Source of the DNA: Ectocarpus siliculosus
Lineage: Eukaryota; Sar; Phaeophyceae; Ectocarpales; Ectocarpaceae
DNA: 53,118 bases
Reading direction: 5' to 3'
Assembly: GCA_000310025.1 (NCBI GenBank)
Contig: FN649751.1
Location: forward strand, 4,360,675 to 4,413,792
Made by a program: the position numbers and the translations under genes. The notes under the pieces are model-generated. The model did not search any database and was not told the DNA's origin. It worked only from the letters and a program-made list of their open reading frames with translations. This document shows, one piece after another, positions 34,112 to 44,900 of this stretch. Positions within the stretch are counted from its first letter, which is position 1, and each line of letters opens with the position of its first letter.

Positions 34112-37100
34112 ATGACCAAAGAAAGAGTATGGACGACGGCATTCTTTATGCTCGCTGCCAGTAGGCTACATGTGGGTACGTCATCTTTGCCGGGAGTGTT
34201 CGGAGCCACTCCTGACGTGGGTATCACCTCGAGCACGGGCGTTCTGTGCTGGGAGACGCACGGGGAATATGAACTTGACTGCTTCCACGATGAACCCGTG
34301 GTGTCGAGGCCGTACCTGCTTTCGCCGGAAATGTTCCCGCGCGCGATACCATACAATACTTCCGACATATCTCTTCACCGTGCGTTCAAACGGGCAATGG
34401 ACAACGGGGTGTTGAAGGTTGTGGCGATCGGAGGGAGCGTAACTTTCGGTCGTAACTGTGAATCTCCGAACGGTCTCACCTTCAACGCCTGTGCATGGCC
34501 ACATCGCCTGGAGCAGTGGTTCCAGGAAAAAGTAGGAGACTTCGAAGTCGAGGTACGGTTTGCCGCACTCTGCATTCCATAACTGACAATGTTGGTGAGG
34601 CTTGATACTCTGGTATTTACGTCGGGAAACAACCTGAACGTCTATGCGCGCTACGCTGAGCGGGTGACTATACGTCATCGCTCGAGAATCTTGACTCAAT
34701 CTATAACAACTACGATGATTCGTTCGACATGAGGGAAATCTGTTCTTTGCCGTGTCGTTCAACACATGTATGGAGCAGACACAATTATTTACGTTTCATT
34801 GTGTGTGCTGGACACTTTCATGCCAGGTGGTGAACGAAGCCGTACCGGGCGAAGGAATGATTGACTTTCTGCACAAAACAATCAAAAGTGCTTTGCCGGT
34901 GGACCTGAAAGTGGATCTCGTCATCGTCGACTTTGGGGTAAACGATGCGATTCTCGACCACTTCGATCTTGACGACGTGAAAATGGCCCACGAAACATTC
35001 ATCGGCCACATTAGAAACGCCATGACAAGTAAGCCGGCGCTCCTTTACGCGGAAAGCTACATTTCACCACACCTTGTGGCTATTCACTGGGCGCCAGGCA
35101 GGAACATGGCGGAGGTGCACGCAAATGTGACGCAGAAACATGATATACCCATGGTGAGACCAGCCTTCTGTTTGAAAGTGGCATAGGACCTGCAGATGTT
35201 TGCACCTCATAGCTTGGTGACCTTCCTAAGGCCACTGGTCGGTGTGCAGTGTACCCTTACGTAACGGGCAACCCCCATCTCTTAGTTGTCATTTTTACCT
35301 CTGATATCCGGCTGAACGCCTTATATTCTGAGCCATCATTGCACAAGCGTGTTTTGTAGCCATGACCTGAATGTGCAAATAGCGTGCACTTCTGTTTCCC
35401 GATTGCTCAAGTGCAGCAGCGAGCGTTGAACTGTCCAACCTTCGAACCATTATGAGGGATTGACAATAAAACCCTTCACAACACATCAAGCTCCTCAGAA
35501 CCGTTTTCGTATGGGTTCCAGGCCTCATTCCGTCATGTGGTATGGCCAGATATCGAAGATTCGTCTTTGGCACATGCCATTTGGGGGGATAGAGTCCATC
35601 CTCCTTGGCAGGTGCAACAGCTCATGGCCGACGTCGTCGTGTACTACATGCAGAAGTCACACGCCAGATTCCTGGAGGTGATTACAGACAGAATCTCACG
35701 TTTGGTAGACAACACGTAGCTGTCCTCCCGAAACCCGTTGGCACTGAATCGGCACCGACATCGACACTGGCTCCCAACCAACCTCGAATTGTTTCTCCGT
35801 TGTGTGAGGAAACGAACACCATTGCCAGGAATGTCCTAGCTGAGAAGACCCCCAACGGACAACACAATAACCTCCGCCATTGTGTTCCCGCCTTTGAATA
35901 TCGGGTTGTCCAGGCGAACGGGGAGATCGCGTGCGGTGACGAGGTGGTGAGTGACACAGTCCAGATGTACTATTTTGGGCTGGTGGTGTGCATAATACTC
36001 TGTGGGTTGTTATTCGGGGATGCTCACGCTTTCTGGCAGCTGAGGAAACACAACTTGTGGCTTTCTTTTTTCGCGAACGCCTCCCTCGTATGCCCTCTTC
36101 GTCGATTATTCGATGTGCTGCCCTCGCAGCATTCCGTGCTTTATGTGTTCACCCCCCAGCTACACTCGGTTCTACAGTGCGTTTTTCGAAATTCGACACG
36201 CCGGCAATCAAGCTGACTGACTAAGCCGGAATGAGCTGAGGTGGTAGTCCACGTGTCTCTATCAGACTAACCACTGTCACGTAGCCCAGTGTCGCCATCG
36301 CAACCCGAACATTCTGGCGATGCAAGCTCGAGAATTGAAGAACCCGGCTACACACACCACCCTACGTTTTTTTTTCTGCCTGCAATCCTCGTCAAAGGAA
36401 CGCAAGTCCGGTGCTCCGGTCTCGTATAATGGTCAGAGGGCTAACACCGCTTTTATGGGAGAATTTAGTTACGAAAAAATCTAATGTTTGCAAACTATTC
36501 TCGCACCTTTCTCATGTACACGTTTTATGGGAGAAAAACGCCGCACCAAAAGCTTGGAAACTTTTGCTTTTGACAATAATCGTGCGATCTGCAGAAAAGT
36601 TTGCAAACATTTCTCGCGCCAAAAAGTGTCGAAAAAACGTTTCGCGGCAAGATTTCCGCCAATCCACGTCAAGCACCTGCCCCTACCACACATGTAGACC
36701 CTCTCCCGCCACACACACGCGCACGATCCACGCGATAGATGAACGCCCGAGTCAAAATACTTGAACCACGAGTTGGGATTGCCTGCGATGGCCGCAGCTG
36801 TCTAGAGCACGTACAGAATGTTAGCTGTAGAGTCTGCGACAACAATGTGTTGGATGTTAGAATGATTGAGGTCTTCCTGGCTTCGATTGGAAGGCACAAC
36901 ATCAGGTTTTTTCCACCAACTCGTTTTCAAGCTTTTGTTGCGCGCTCTGGCCGGTTTCGCGGTGTGGTATGAAGAGATGCGCCTGCTCGCCGTTGCTCCA
37001 AAAACCAAAATGACCACCCCTCCGCCAGTCCGATGAAGAAACCCTCCTTCGCCCCATGTTGAGCGTGCAATAAACGTGATTTTGACGTAGTTTCCCAACC

Positions 37101-37856
37101 AAAAGTTGCCAAAAATGTTTAACGTTTCTAGCAACTTTATGCTCCCGTAAAAAGCGGTGCACGTAGGCCATTGGTCCGCCAATTTCAAATTGCCAATCAA
37201 ACGAACCACTTCCTCTTTTCCTCGCATCGCCGACACCCCAGGTGAAAGACCCATTGCCCAACCCCAGCGTAGACGAACGAGAGCTTGAGCGATTCAAGAA
37301 CGGATTGGGTTGCCTCGAGAGTACCAACGCCTTTGAGCTTGAGCTGGGGGGCTATCTTGGAACTCCTCCTCCTAGCGAACTAGTGTCGACCAACGGATGG
37401 TCCATCTTACAACTCGCTGGGGCGCCGGGACTGACGGGCTTCGGGAACTCCTCTTCAAATCCGGCCGTCGCGGTATTCGACCTACCGTGCGTCGGTGAAA
37501 AACAGATTCTGGATGTAGAGTATCTTGTGAGCTACGAGGGCATGGGTGCTGTGAAAGTGTCCGTGGGCCAGGTGGATGCACACGGAAGTTCCGCGGCAAA
37601 TAACAGCACCTCTGTTGTAGTTGTTGATGGGTTGTGGGGATCACACGTTTCGATTCCTGCTTTCGAGACTATCGACATTCCAGACAAGGGCACGAGCGCA
37701 CCAGAGTCGATGGTTCGGGTCACTTTAGAAATTCTGTCCGTCGAGGGAGAAAGATTATATACCCCCCACCTTTTCGCCGGGGTTGGGAACGATGAGAAAC
37801 AGACGAGTGTACGGGGAGATCGTAAATTTAAGCTTCTTAGCCTTCAGTGCTGTTGA
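34112..37856 (+). CDS. SGNH-hydrolase-like secretory protein C (tandem paralog of B)
   Basis: Exons 34112-34552, 34827-35153, 35522-35677 and 37242-37856 have exactly the same lengths and phases as gene B (441, 327, 156 and 615 nt), giving 512 codons plus stop. The start follows the MTKERVW alignment with B; an ATG seven codons upstream is also in frame. SGNH signatures: GGSVTFG (Ser109), VVNEAVPGEG, VDFGVNDA, and WGDRVHPPW. Here the canonical D-x-x-H is intact (Asp279, His282), unlike A and B. The C-terminal beta-rich domain differs from B by one residue (His for Tyr in LYTPHLF). Intron 3 is larger than in B because a TIR element sits at 36445-37159. A role in modifying an extracellular polysaccharide or glycoprotein is inferred from family and secretion, not shown. 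Confidence 0.86.
36445..37159. mobile_element. Nonautonomous TIR DNA element inserted in intron 3 of gene C
   Basis: The left end CACCGCTTTTATGGGAG and the right end CTCCCGTAAAAAGCGGTG are imperfect inverted repeats extending about 28 bp. The homologous intron of gene B at about 28486 reads straight through (GGGCTACGTAG) with no insertion. The 715-bp interior has repeated TTTGCAAAC words and no convincing transposase frame, so it is a MITE or deletion derivative. The superfamily cannot be assigned with confidence. Confidence 0.8.
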
Positions 37857-39737
37857 TAATTGCACCCTACGGCCAGAATTCCTCCGTGGAAGGGTGCAAC
37901 AAGTTGTGTTGAACACGTGTTGGTAGTGAATGTTCTTTTGTGGTGAACGTATTGTGCATACATATTGCGCAAAAGCTTTGTAGATGAAGACGATATTATG
38001 TGCTACAATTGTTTTCCTCTAAGAGACCAAGGATTGGAGTAAACGGCACAATTGCTGTGAGCGCGGATTTGAAGTGAAGAACAAAAAAACAAAAAGAGAC
38101 CGTTGAGGCCGTTCCGGTCTCCTGAGGTCTCACTGCACCGTAACAAGCAACTGTGAATATCTTCTTACTTTCAGTCGGAAGACCCACCACCAACCCACCA
38201 CTCTCGTCGCCAGTTTTCCCACTGCTTTTTGGCAGGTCCTCTCTAGTCCTGCGGCGCTTGCCGTGTGGAAAGTCATCAGGCTCGATACTCTTATCTCTTC
38301 AAGGGATTTTTTCCCTCCTCCATCATCGTTTTCATCCTTCTCTCTTTTCTCTCCTTTCCATTTCCTCCTCCTTCGATACTCCCAATGAACTACCTTCGAT
38401 CTGCCCTTGATGCCTTCACCATCGTTTGCACCCGCACTACTGAAATCCCAACCTGTTGGCCGTGGTGGAACTTGGTCGATCGGCAGTCCAGCACATTTGA
38501 AGACGTCACGAGATCGTACTGACAGAAAACGAGCTAAATAACTCGAAGGCGAACCGTCCCCGAATCCTATTGGTGCGGTACGCCTTGAGGCGAAGAAAGG
38601 CTGACTCATCGTCGAAATTTCAAATTCCCCTTGTAGAATGCTCCGTAGGAAAGATGGTTGGCGATAGCTACGATTACCCGATGGAATAGAAGCAGCAAGA
38701 GGGTAGATCTGTAGAAGAGTTGCAGTTTCTCGCATGGTTTGCCTACTTGCGGCTCGATCTTCTAGGGCGTGTCCTGGCGTTGGTATCGATTTGTCGATGC
38801 TTCTTCTTGCAGATGGATTGACAACGGCGACCTCTGCTACAACGACGGACTTGGTGAAGAGCTCCTCCCCTTTATCACCTGTGCGTTATCATGGGGTAAA
38901 ATTTAATCCATCTTAAAGAGGTTTTTTCCCTTTCCAGTACGTGTGGTAGATGGGGAAGAATCCTCGACAGCGAACGGCATGTGAGACGCGTAGAGTCTTG
39001 AGGATCACGCGAACCATCCTGTTGTGAAGGAAATGGAGGCGCCGGTCATAGTGCAGACGAACGAGTGGGCCCGGCTCAAGTTCTCTTTGAATGGTGATAT
39101 TGCACCTGCACCGCAAAGTCTGACTGTGTCGCAGGCAGTTCGATCGTGACTCCCCCGTACACAACCGATTGACTCCCGACACAATTCAGTCGGCATTCCG
39201 TTATTCGCTGAAAGCCCTCGCGTTGTCAGCCACGATGGTACCCCCTTGTCTTTCGCTTCCTCGAAATGGATCAATGCTCTCTTTCCTGACGTTTCCCTAG
39301 ATGTTACCTTCTGCAAGTCTGTCTCTACCACACGTGCTTGTGTGCTGGTGCATATTTGGCGGGCGGTGGGGATACCATCGTTCGTGTTTTAGCCAAAGTC
39401 AGCAGAGACACAATACAAACAGTGCCCACAAGGCGAAACAGTGTGTCAGAAAAGCGACTCCAAAAGCAGTACCTCTCCTGCCTAGCTGGTGATGACCCCT
39501 GAGATTAAGTACCCATATATTGACAAGAAACCAAACGTTCCCGCCGCCCTCCCGAAAGGAGTCACACTGCAAACTCGAAAAAGCCGGCGCTCCCCCCCCC
39601 CAAATATGGCTTCCGGAACTTATTTCCCAAATATTGCTTCCGGAACTGTATTTTCTGCAGACTTTTAGGTAGTCTACGTATGAAAACGGTGCCACCATTT
39701 TTTGTTTAGAACGGTGTGCCCTTTTTGTGGGGGCAGG
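37857..39737. other. Gene-poor interval downstream of gene C
   Basis: A SINE 3' fragment lies at 38021-38096. A 201-codon minus-strand open frame at 38735-38130 is rich in Arg, Lys, Glu and Gly with no recognised domain; I do not call it a gene. Other frames near 39.0-39.7 kb are shorter. Confidence 0.45.
38021..38096 (+). mobile_element. 3' fragment of the 5014-type SINE
   Basis: It contains GGATTGGAGTAAACGGCACA and GATTTGAAGTGAAGAAC followed by an A-rich tail, matching the last 70 bp or so of the SINE at 5014-5326. The tRNA-like part is absent, consistent with 5' truncation. Confidence 0.8.
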
Positions 39738-39739
39738 TG

Positions 39740-39830
39740 GCTTGTGACCACGGAAGGCGTCCGTGTCAGTTGGACCAGTACGGACATTAGAGGGAACTGG
39801 GCGGAAACCGGAACGGTTTTAATGTGAAGA
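39740..39830 (+). mobile_element. SINE-tail-like repeat ending in a (CAA)n tract
   Basis: It starts TTGTGACCACGGAAGGCGTC, continues with GTCAGTTGGACCAGTACGGA and ends GGTTTTAATGTGAAGA directly before the (CAA)n microsatellite. A second copy is at 40949-41039. The TGTGACCACGG start and GTGAAGAC end are shared with the tRNA-SINE tail. Confidence 0.75.
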
Positions 39831-39844
39831 CAACAACAACAACG

Positions 39845-39937
<93 letters not shown>
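39831..39937. repeat. (CAA)n microsatellite, about 107 bp
   Basis: A nearly perfect CAA tract with a few CGA and TCA interruptions near its start. It directly abuts the repeat at 39740-39830 and may have grown from its 3' tail. The poly-Leu frame on the minus strand is an artefact of the repeat. Confidence 0.93.
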
Positions 39938-40420
39938 TGTTACTCCAGCATCCTATCTGTTTGTGGTACTTGGATATGAGTCCGATCTGTGTGTCCTCTG
40001 TGGGGGATACGCGTATAAAAATTATGTGTATGATGGGTATGTATGCGGTTGGAGTCCAAGTGTGGACCCCCCGACAGAGCACACGGTGGTGTGCTTCTGG
40101 CACTTGCCTGTGGGGTGAGCATCCTTGTCCTGTGTAATACACATGATGGCCACGCGCGTTCCTGGGATAACATAGTACCCAGTCTCAACACCACAGACCG
40201 CTGAGGGCGGCAGTGCACACCAACACTATCGTCTACGCATTATTCGGCCGGGTTCGCTCGTCTCCCGTATAGATTATTTTCATTGTGGTCTCGGATATAT
40301 ATCGTCGCGTCTGGCAAGGGTGCACACAGAGAATTGAAAACGAGTCTAGGTGTTAAAGAGGTCAGAATGGAAGCAAATACGGAGTGGTAGGTAAGTGGTG
40401 CAGCACTTTCGAGCAAAGTG

Positions 40421-40775
40421 CGAAGGTGTACCGATTCCGGTAAAAGTCAATCGACGGATACCCTCCGAATAATCGGGTCCTCTTTAATACTCTGACCCAC
40501 AGAACTTAACCCTCAACTGGGAACCTCTTGTGGACAGGACGGGAAATTCGATGGAAGTTTCACAAGGCTCTTCTAGGGTCAGCTCCACGCGGTGCTCTCA
40601 GGACTGACACACATTTGTGTCCGTGAGAAAATGTCCAAGTCAGGAGAAAAATGTGCACACAAGGAGATGCGAATCAGTATCCTGTGCCGCTGGCGCCATG
40701 TGCGAAGGTGTACGATTGTGGTAAGAAAAGTCCATCTATCGACAGAAAGCCTGCGAATCGGGTCCTCCTTAACAA
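40421..40775. repeat. Diverged direct repeat pair
   Basis: TGCGAAGGTGTACCGATT followed by a GGTAA word, ATCGACGGAT and AATCGGGTCCTC occurs at about 40420-40485. It recurs, diverged, at about 40698-40772 as TGCGAAGGTGTACGATT followed by GGTAAG, ATCGACAGA and AATCGGGTCCTCC. The spacing is about 280 bp, so this could be two units of a decayed tandem element. Confidence 0.7.
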
Positions 40776-40829
40776 AAGTTCAAAAAACAATCTGTTTTAT
40801 CATCTTTAGTTTGTCTTGAGTTTAGTTTA

Positions 40830-40845
40830 CCCCCCCCCCCCCCCC
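40830..40845. repeat. Poly-C homopolymer, 16 nt
   Basis: An uninterrupted C-run followed by GCGGC, similar to the one at 14521. Confidence 0.9.
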
Positions 40846-40948
40846 GCGGCAAAATGGGTACCTAGAGGTGTGAATTTTTTCATGCACCCTTCCTTGCAGG
40901 ATTTTTATTTCGGAGTTCATTTTATATTTTCGCTATATTTTGGATAGT

Positions 40949-41039
40949 CTGTGACCACGGAAGGCGTCCGGGTCAGTTGGACCAGTACGGATATAAGAAG
41001 GTACTGAGCGGAGAACGGAACGATTGTTTTGTGAAGATA
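40949..41039 (+). mobile_element. Second copy of the SINE-tail-like repeat
   Basis: It aligns from CTGTGACCACGGAAGGCGTC through GTCAGTTGGACCAGTACGGA to TTTTGTGAAGATA with the copy at 39740. It has no microsatellite at its 3' end. Confidence 0.75.
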
Positions 41040-41924
41040 GGCGTTCAAATAGCTGTAGTATATTGTGCTTGACCTAGGTTTATATATTAGGTAAGTAAAT
41101 ATTGGATTGTGCGATTTTACGTGCCACCTTTGTATTCGTTTGTTTGTGGATCCGATTTTACTGACGGCATTCGAGACAAGAAGATGTACAGCTACTGCCA
41201 GGAGATCGCCATTGACCGAGTTGTCAAGCCACAATGTTTTACTCTCCAAAGACGTGCTGGTACCCATATCGTTGGCCAGGGCCCATGACACGTGACACCG
41301 CACACCGCACACGGCACGCAACACGCGAAATGCGGCGTAACCTGTTCCGTTTCACATATACTAGTCTACACGTACGGGGTAGTCTTCTGCAAGATCTGTT
41401 GTACAATTGGTTTGCATCTACCAAGGGGTGACCAGGGAAGTAAACCTGCGAGTTCTTCTTGCATGATAGGACTCCGATGCCACAGGCTTCCACGCGACGA
41501 GCAGCTAACCAGAAACGTCAACCAGCAACCCGAACCGCATCATGAACCAAAAGCTGCCGACTCTCCGAGCGGGCGGTGTAACCTCTCGCGCCGACTTAGT
41601 TCGAGGTGATCACAAGTCCGCTCTCGCACCGAGCTATTTTTCTCACAATCACTTCAGCTCGCCGCTGGCTGGAACAGACGGTGAGCGAGTGGGCCACCCC
41701 CATTAAAAAGACGAAATTCTGTAGCTCGTTTGTGTCCGAGACGCTTTGATGGGTACTGCACTTGCACCAAAGAAGGCGTACCTACGTACTGTAGAACTAT
41801 GTGTACGGACTACTGCTGTAGTCTCGTAGTTGCAGCGCACCGTGTATGGTCAATGTGGAAGAATAGGTCTAATACCTGCTACGGACGTGCGTTTTCCGTG
41901 GACGCTCTAATGTGGCGCCCATAG

Positions 41925-44900
41925 ATCCGCTATTAAAGCGCACAAGGGTCACAGTCAAGGTCCTCGAAGGCAAAAACCTGCTGGTGTCCGACCTCCAGAC
42001 CGGGACAAGTGACCCTATCACGTTCTTGTGGGTCAGCTCTACCGAAAGCGGCTACGTCGACTTGAAGCATGACAGGCGTGTTCAGGTACGGCTGCATGCG
42101 TACCCATAGAGTTATGTAGAGGTTGCTCCCTCTTAGCATTTCCGGGGTTGTTTCAGATTCAGTGAAAATACCACATTTTGGGCGGCTTTCGTCGCCAGCT
42201 AAATATGTACAACTTTTGCAGATAAAATCCCCAAGACATGGTTACGTGAAGTATTGTGATGTTCATCTCTCCCTCTATCTGTTTATATCGGAAGCCCGAC
42301 GTATAGTCTACCGTGGTATGTTTTCCCCGTTATCGATACTTTTTGGGCGGGGGTGGCTCGTCGGTGCGACAGACGCCCAGAAGGACCTCAGTGGGCCACA
42401 ACGCGGATAGAATGTACCAGCGGGTGGACACAAACGCGAAACAGAAAAGCACTCGTCTTTTCTGAATCGTAGATGCAAATGCATGCTGGTGTGCGGAGAG
42501 GGGGGCTATTCACGCACGGAACGCTGTGGCCATCGAGGCGAGGCGATGTTTCTGAAGGGAAAGGACCTATTATACATAATCGGGCGTCGGCGCGGATCTC
42601 AGAAAGCCAAGGCATCCGCTTGCGGAATGGGTGATCGGAATATCAACAAGAGCAAACTACATAACCCAGCACCCAGCAATTTGTCAAGATTTTTCGCCGA
42701 TGAAAAGCACATGAAGATACACCGCACGTTAAAACAACTTGTATGCTAAATCCAAGGTAAAGAATGCTGGTCTCTCAGTGCTCCAGAGTGTGAGAAAAGG
42801 GCATCGCTGTCAGCGATCGAGATAATGTCCCGCTGAACGCTACCAAAAAAACAATGTGCGATATATTCAGTCTAACACCACTCCCGTAGGTCACGCCGAA
42901 AGTATCTGAACAGTTACTGAAAAGACAGCAGTAGGTTGTTTTGCTTGAGACATACATAGTGTAGGCTTCCTCCCGTGACTATGGGTCGCGGAAAGCCGGA
43001 ACAAGGAGGAAAAGTGGCCTCGGCCAGAGGCATATAGTAGTTGTGTCCAACGATCAGATTGATAATCAGTGAATTCCCAGCACAGCACCAAACGTACCGT
43101 ACTCCGTGGGGATTTTAGAATGTATGGGGGAACCAAGCGGCATGGTGCTTGACTCGCGAGACTTGCAGCTGTCAACATGTCACACTGTTGTGAAAAAAAT
43201 TGTTCTCTACTGTCTCTACGAAGGGACACAACAAACGTTCCTTGATTTGCTATGCAGCAACGTAGGGCCACTGGGGTGCCGGGAAAAACACCGCCATCTG
43301 CGTGACGATTTATTATATCGCGCCCCATTTGTGAAGGATCGAAATCAAGCACCACATCTCCTTGGGCAGAATCCACAGAGGCAATGCCCCGCACTCGTCT
43401 CTTACCATTCTGCAACTCGTCCCGCCTCCCATGCACTGCTGCCAACAACTGAACACACGGACCTTTTTTTTTTAGTCTACAGAGGTTCGTAAGCACACCG
43501 TCGACCCAGTCTGGGACGCCGAGTTTGTGTTTCCGTTGGAAGTCCAATCTGTGGAAGATGTTTTAAGCGGACGAATCAACATACTGGTACGCGATCACGA
43601 TGATGCCAACGGAGACCTCCACTACATCGACCTGGGTCGAGTTGAGGTTCCCCTGGAAACAGTTCTCACGGAGGGCAACATCATGGCCCACACCCAGCTT
43701 GTCCAGCTCCCGGCGAGGTGGTACCCACTGCAGCGATGCCGAGGCATGAAGAAGTCACGGGGGGCCTTGAAAATCGCTGTCGGATTCTTCGTTGGGTCTG
43801 ACTGTGTCTTGCTCCGTGATGAAGACAACGACACCCTTGGACAGGGTCTCGGTTCAGCGGCTCGTTTCGAGCATCACATGAAGAGTTTCCGTGGCTGCCG
43901 CCGATCAGATGGTTGCGGCCGTGCAGCTTCGACGTCGCCACCACGTCGAACTCCCGCCAATAGTCAAGAGCTGACCGTGCGAGGGGGCACTGTTGTCGTT
44001 CGACCGAAGTCGGCTCCAGAAGCCACCACACTCACCTGCCCGATTCATCTCCAGAAACGTCCGTTCGAGTTGAAACCCGTCCAACCTCGAAATCCATCCG
44101 CCGTCTTCCAGATGACAGGTGCAACGCAGGCTGAATCGAAAGATTGGGCTGAAACCCCAACGTCGAATATCATATTGGCCGAGACCGCTCCTACGGGGGA
44201 AAAACGGCCACGATGGCGAGATACCTACGGTGTGGCCGCGGCACCCGATGAGGCGAAGGCAACGTTGTCATCGGTGGGATCTGAGAGAGCCGAGTTCAAC
44301 CAAACCTGTGGCGGGTTGCCAGCAACATTCTCGCTTGTTCCTGCACTCACGAAACCAAGCCCTAAGCTGTCTCGCCTAGCCGCTAACGCAACACACGAAA
44401 ACACCGAGAGAGGAAAATCGCCAGGCCTACCGATGGGCTGGGACCAACAGGAAGGAGCGACAGTGCGGGCGCACAGATGGCAGAGAAAACTGCTCGAATC
44501 CATGCAGAGGCTTGAAACTAGGAGTACCGAAGGGGTAGCGTACGGGGAGCTCCGAGCAATGGTGCGAGAAGCTTCTTCCGTGCAAGTGGGTCAAGTGGTT
44601 ACCGCTGCTCGCGGGGTCGGAACGGCTTGCTCGCTGGCGGCTCGGCGGTACACCCTTCGCCTGCTTTCCTGGCTCTGCTGGGATCAGCCGCGGGCGGCAA
44701 GCAGGCACCACGCTAGCATCGTCTCATACGTGTTGGATCGCATACGGGATGACGAAACGGCAAGCCTCCACGTTGAACTGGCGCTGTGCATTGGGGCAGT
44801 GGTGCTTTCGGCCCTCCGGGACGGCACGGTTGACCAATACATGGTCCAAATTCGACGCCTAATACGGCTTGTCGGGGAGCAGAGGAAGTCAGTGCGGGAA

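Noticed and set aside
35605-36216. 203-codon open frame after exon 3 of gene C with a hydrophobic stretch
   Set aside because: The matching region of gene B is interrupted by stops and gene A has no counterpart; frames fit a direct exon 3 to exon 4 junction, so this is intron.
38130-38735. 201-codon open frame on the minus strand
   Set aside because: Low-complexity Lys/Arg/Glu/Gly stretch, no domain, no paralog in the window, no clear splice context.
39740-41039. Pair of direct repeats as LTRs of a retrotransposon
   Set aside because: The repeats are about 90 bp, have no TG...CA ends, and the 1.1 kb between them holds no gag or pol frame.
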